The position numbers and the translations under genes are program-made. A stretch of DNA of 64,000 nucleotides, from positions 1-64,000 of the forward strand of contig JASAND010027999.1 of assembly GCA_030248195.1 (NCBI GenBank), read 5' to 3'. Shown piece by piece: positions 59,590 through 64,000 of this stretch (its first letter is position 1; the number at the start of each line of letters is the position of its first letter). This stretch comes from Trissonchulus latispiculum (lineage: Eukaryota > Nematoda > Enoplea > Enoplida > Ironidae). Under the pieces are notes generated by a model that saw only the letters and a program-made list of their open reading frames with translations, searched no databases and was not told where the DNA came from.

Positions 59590-61100
59590 TATTTATTTGA
59601 CTTATTTCAAGATATATTACGCCTTGTGCGTACCACTCACCAGGCTTGGCCTGGAAATACTCTATGCTTATACTTACCTGTCTCAGCAATGAGGTCAGGT
59701 TCCATGTTTTCTGTTTTTTGTTTGCATGCATACACTAAACAACACGTGTGAATGGGACCACAGGACAGAAACGTTTTTCTATTCCTTTTCAATCAGGGGT
59801 TCAAAAAACCTAAAGCTTCAACTAGTATGTCGGTACGCCACTGACGGACGACGCCCGCCGAATACTAGTATCAGTCTGGCAGAGTGGTCAGTTAGTGAAA
59901 GCACCTAACCTGTATGACTGTGTCTGTTTCACATCGTAGGGGTTGATTCATATTAGTTATCTGTTGTACCCTCAGTATTTTGGGTAGCTTGCTTATGCAT
60001 GGTAATCGCTACCCCAAGGATGTTTTATGCAGAGAATATATTATGTTTCTTATTGGCGTATATGTATATATTATTATAGGGGAGCGCGAGAGCGCTCCCC
60101 TATAATATGGGTGTAAAAGGCTCAGTGCGGCCCTTGGAGACCCGTTCGAGCTCCGTGCCAGCTAAATACTCAACGAAACTGGACAATTTTGATATCGTTG
60201 GAATCTACACGACGAGTACTACACGTCGCAAAAAAGTTTTGGTCAAAATTTCCAACTTTGAAAATTTCCGCTTCCGGGCAAGTTAGGTCCGTTTGTTTTT
60301 TTTCCGTGTAAGTCACGCTTGGAAAAATGCAATTTTCTGTCGCAGTGTTAGAACGATCTGGGCATTTTCAGCAGGTGAAGTTTGGTTTTTCTGAACGTAT
60401 ATACCCCGAAAGTGAACCTTTTTGATATTTTTTCGCTGCCCGGCCCGGCCGGCCACCTGTACGGCCGGCCAAAAGTGGACTTGACGCTAAAATGGCCAAA
60501 AATGGCCAATTTTTTGTCAAAGCTACAGGACTCAGGGAAGACGCTAGAGAGACGTGGTTTGTTGCATAAGGATCTACGGAAGGGTTTATATGTCCTAACG
60601 AGGGCGATTTTTGATATCTGGCCCGGATCGTTCTGGCGGCCGGCCCAAAGTTGGTCCGGCCAAATAGCCATTTTCGGAAAATTTCTAAGTCCCAACTCTA
60701 CAGGAAATAGTCAAAAATAGGCCTAAATGCTAATATGCTGTTTTGGGCCATATAGTGGGACGCATATAAGGGTTATCGGGGTCGCTGAAAGCGATGAGCA
60801 TAGTCGCAGCGCTGCGCGGTGCTGCTATCGTGCTGTACTGTATAGCACGCTGTCTGTAGACTTACTGTAAACGCCTAAACATATGAAACTTGGTGAAAAT
60901 TATGTCTGTAGTAAGGAGGAACTGTAGCTATGTTAGTTAGTGCACTCTGTAGCTTCCACCGTGCTGTATGTGTTGCCCCAAACACAGCACAGTCGATAAC
61001 AAGTTATTCATTCGTTACTGGTATTTGAAATTCGGCATACAGATAGTTTAGGACATGACAAACTATTATAGATACGTTTTGTATACTTATTACGATGTTA
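59590..61100. other. No gene seen beyond the hairpin
   Basis: Contains the 60072 hairpin and GC-richer DNA with 'ggccggcc' motifs near 60440-60660. A piece near 60778-60805 ('gtcgctgaaagcgatgagca') matches the reverse complement of 35581-35602, the right flank of the truncated LINE, so it is repeat DNA. Confidence 0.5.
60072..60107. repeat. Exact 16-bp-stem hairpin
   Basis: TATTATAGGGGAGCGC (60072-60087), loop GAGA, exact complement 60092-60107. It could be a terminator-like structure or the end of a foldback element; the context does not decide. Confidence 0.8.
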
Positions 61101-61106
61101 CTATGT

Positions 61107-61575
61107 GGTTGCGCTGTAGTGGAGTGCTGCAGAAGTACAGCACGGCCTGTAACTAACTACAGTTAAGTTGCAATCGCCCGAAATTTTGCACACAAGTGCG
61201 ACAGAGCATTGCAAATCGTACCGTATCAGTTTCCTTCACCGACAGTAAAGTTTGCATGTGGTTGCGCTGCAGTAGAGTGCTGCTGAAGTACAGCACGGCC
61301 TATAACTAACTATAGATAACTTGCAATCGCCTGAAATTTGAAATTCTGCAGGCAACAGCGGAATAGCATTAGAAATTGTTCCGTGTAAGTCTCCTTCTTT
61401 GGCACTGACGTTTGCGTCTGGTTGCGCTGCAGTAGAGTGCTGCTGAAGCACAGCACGGCATATAACTAGCAACAGATAACTTGCAATCGCTTGAAATTCT
61501 GCAGGCAACAGCGGAATAGCATTAGAAATTGTGCCGTGTAAGTCTCCTTCTTGGTTGCGCTGCAGTAGAGTGTTA
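61107..61575. repeat. Tandem repeat, units of about 133-160 bp
   Basis: 'ggttgcgctg' followed by an 'agtagagtgctg'-type block begins units at about 61107, 61260, 61420 and 61553. Units share 'acagcacggc', 'taacttgcaatcgc' and 'gtaagtctccttc'. A small AGTGCTG...CAGCAC stem recurs in each. Confidence 0.8.
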
Positions 61576-61780
61576 TATGCTATATACAAACTAAAACTAT
61601 TGCAGCCATTCGTATAACTGGATGTCCTGTCAAAAGAGAAAAGGGAAGAAATTGGAACTTTTCAAGCTTCTTTGTTCTGTACTTTCGGTTGACAATTAAT
61701 GATTGGCGGAATTTTTAAAGTTTCTTTCACACAGCTTTAAGGTTTTTGGTTTTTACTGAGAACCTTAAAAATGAAATAGG

Positions 61781-62481
61781 ACAAGAATAAAAATGCTCCG
61801 GTGGAGCATGAAAAATGCAATATGGGTGACATTAGGTTGTAAATGGACAGAGGACTAGGTTTTAAAACGTTAATATGGGAGGGGCAGGTTGTAAATGCCA
61901 GGAGGACTAGGTTAAAAGCGCACTAATATGGACCAGCTTCGCTGAACAACCCATATTCGCGGTTACTCATGCTCCACTCCACATGACATACGAGTAAGAT
62001 CCTGCATTCTTCAACTTTCAAAGCAAGCGGGACGATTTTGAAATATTAAAGCTTATTCCAAATAAACAATGCAGTTCTGGTAGAAAGGTGTTCAAGGTGT
62101 TTTTTCTGCAGTGTCAGCGCAGAATCTTGTATTAAGTTGATGCGAAAAGCAGTTGACATTATGTACGTGTATTATTAAGTTGTATAATAAAGGAGCACGA
62201 CCACATATACTTGCTGGCCGTGCTGACATATCGTACAATTTTTCGAAGAACTGCCAATATCAACAGCAAGCAGCAGCCGATAGAAACTCTGGACAGTTTT
62301 CGCGAATATGGGTTGTTCAGCGAAGCTGGTCCATATTAGTGCGCTTTTAACCTAGTCCTCCTGGCATTTACAACCTGCCCCTCCCATATTAACGTTTTAA
62401 AACCTAGTCCTCTGTCCATTTACAACCTAATGTCACCCATATTGCATTTTTCATGCTCCACCGGAGCATTTTTATTCTTGT
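61781..62481. repeat. Exact inverted repeat, two 181-bp arms
   Basis: The arms 61781-61961 and 62301-62481 read as identical reverse complements around a 339-bp spacer. The outer end begins ACAAGAATAAAAATGCTCCG and itself contains an ATGCTCC...GGAGCAT stem. No clear target duplication is seen. The spacer has no coding potential that I recognise. Confidence 0.9.
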
Positions 62482-63576
62482 GTTCTTATTGGTACCTATC
62501 GTTCTAATATTTTCTCTTAATAATCAATCCTAAGCATTCGGCTTATTTCGAAATACATGTATGCTTTGCTTTGGTAATCACGTTACTAAAAGCAATTTAA
62601 AGCTGAAAACTTCTGGTTGCTTTTGATGATGAGTGAATATGAAAACGGTTGTTTTTAAACTTAATTTGTGAAAAAGTGATAAAATCTTGAAAAGATAAAA
62701 TGGTTCCTCCGTTAGACATATTTTACTTAGAAAAAAGTCTGTTTGTTGAACAGAGAGTTGGAAGTGAGTGGGCAGTTTCCCTGTGGTAGTGACGTCGTAC
62801 GGATGATTAACCGCCCCCATACTGCCTTTGATCCTCATTCATGCTTTTTCAGTTTTTAGATTTTTTGTTTCGTTTTTGCTGTTTGTTTTTGATTGCGCTA
62901 GTTCTACACGGACGTTTGTAGTATTTTCTTCTGGAATTCCGTACATGGGAACATTTTGTTTTAGAATCCAATAGACTGGAACAAGATTTTTGATTTCCTC
63001 CTGTCAGAGATGTGCAGTCAAATGGTGAGTAGGTCACGATCCACTGATTCAATGCCGGTTTTTAATTTTAGATGGAGATATCGCTGTAATATTATATTCA
63101 AAAATTATCCATAAGGTTTAAGTTCCTCAAATAACTTTACTACTGTATTGTATAGGCTTTGTGCCGTTATTTGAAATTATCAGTATCTTGACGTCATAAC
63201 AGTGGAGGGTTACAAAGAAGGAAGGTACGACGCGCATGAAAGACTACCGTGCGCGAAACCAAGAGTGAATCCAGACTCATCTATATTGTTTTAGTTGGGC
63301 CCAACTTTGCTATCCGGCACCCTAGCTAAAAGTTGTGCAAATCAACTGCACAAGTTTTCAAATTTGTGCAGGACTGTCTCAGCTTTAAAAATATGCCAAA
63401 GGACTAAATTTGGTGCTGCATAACAACTGCACATATGTTAAAGATTTAACGGCGGAATAAAAGAGCACTTGGAAAACGGCACCTGGACTTGGAAAACAAC
63501 TACAAAGGGGAGGTGGATCAGTAAGTTAATATTTAATGCAAACAATGCTGCCTCAATGCCTCAAACAAAGTGCTTC
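62482..63576. other. No gene seen
   Basis: AT-rich DNA with only short frames lacking motifs. Confidence 0.55.
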
Positions 63577-63940
63577 ATTCCCGAAGGGCCTTGTGTATTT
63601 TCTTATGACATGTTTTCATTTTCAGAGCATAAAAATTAAAGACAAGTGTCAAAATTTATGTAAAATTTATCATTCCCGAAGGGCCTTGTGCTTTTTAAAC
63701 AGTTCGTCACCGCTATCAGACGTAACAATGAAAAATTGAGAATTTTCAGTTTTACGCCAGAGCGGCGTACGTAAATTTGACTTTTTCGCCTATGTTTTAC
63801 ATGTATTTACGCCGGATAACGGTAATATACCGCTATCCGGCTTAAATATGGAAAATACGCCAGAGTGGCGTAAGACTGAATTCTTCGGTCATAGGCTATT
63901 TACGCCAGTCACTGAAAAAATACAAGGCCCTTCGGGAATA
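63577..63940. mobile_element. Hairpin-rich MITE
   Basis: ATTCCCGAAGGGCCTTGT near 63578 and again at 63672 has its inverted copy at about 63922-63940. Between them lie an exact-loop hairpin GCCGGATAACGGTA/TACCGCTATCCGGC (63811-63841) and two GCC-GGC mini-stems ('tacgccagagcggcgta', 'tacgccagagtggcgta'). There is no coding frame. Confidence 0.65.
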
Positions 63941-64000
63941 AAGGAATTTGTTTTTAAGGTTATCTCGCTACTGTGGATGTATGCTTATTGCAGTTGTTGT

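Noticed and set aside
59865..59930. Possible tRNA-like head ('tggcagagtggtcagttag')
   Set aside because: It looks like an A box, but no convincing B box follows at a usable distance.

Overview
The window is AT-rich nuclear DNA from an animal, probably an invertebrate. It carries spliced genes with GT-AG introns, non-LTR retrotransposons and a very dense load of short DNA transposons, with no operons and no bacterial-style gene packing. The phylum cannot be fixed from the sequence alone. Two host genes are convincing. The first is a complete SUPV3L1/Suv3 mitochondrial RNA helicase gene at 41046-51834 on the + strand, with six coding exons whose splice phases all agree and a joined product of 892 residues. 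The second is a leucine-rich-repeat protein gene at 56657-59147 on the + strand, with four clear exons and an unresolved 3' end. A third gene-like tract at 16118-17059 on the - strand holds one reading frame broken by point stops and looks like a processed pseudogene.

Region by region. 1-4510 is a giant imperfect palindrome whose arms carry copies of a Cys-rich zinc-finger reading frame. Its AT-repeat centre has been invaded by hAT-like ends. 4.77-12.7 kb holds a decayed foldback element, a tRNA-derived SINE, small hAT elements and a long inverted-repeat element. 12.7-24 kb is mostly featureless, apart from the pseudogene, microsatellites, a GC-rich orphan ORF block and second copies of several repeats. 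24-29 kb is a stack of G-rich hAT-type MITEs with exact 8-bp target duplications, one of them inserted into another of its own family. 29.06-32.77 kb is a nearly intact RTE-like LINE inserted into one of these MITEs. 33.5-36 kb holds tandem repeats and foldback hairpins, split by a 5'-truncated RNase H-bearing LINE with a 13-bp target duplication. 36-40 kb holds more hAT copies and a TTAA-flanked piggyBac-like MITE.

In 41-52 kb at least four of the five Suv3 introns contain transposons: a 5-bp-TSD MITE, a Tc1/mariner-like element, a hAT element that itself holds an exact foldback element, and a hAT element followed by a short MITE. From 52 to 64 kb come another hAT-like element, a nested foldback plus hAT pair, the LRR gene, a 16-bp-stem hairpin, a tandem repeat, an exact 181-bp inverted repeat and a hairpin-rich terminal element.

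The host genes are not functionally linked by their arrangement. The strongest unexplained signal is modular: a short G/C-rich hairpin cassette recurs about eight times inside elements with different termini. Several exact inverted repeats also look recently active. All calls come from reading the sequence; no searches were run.
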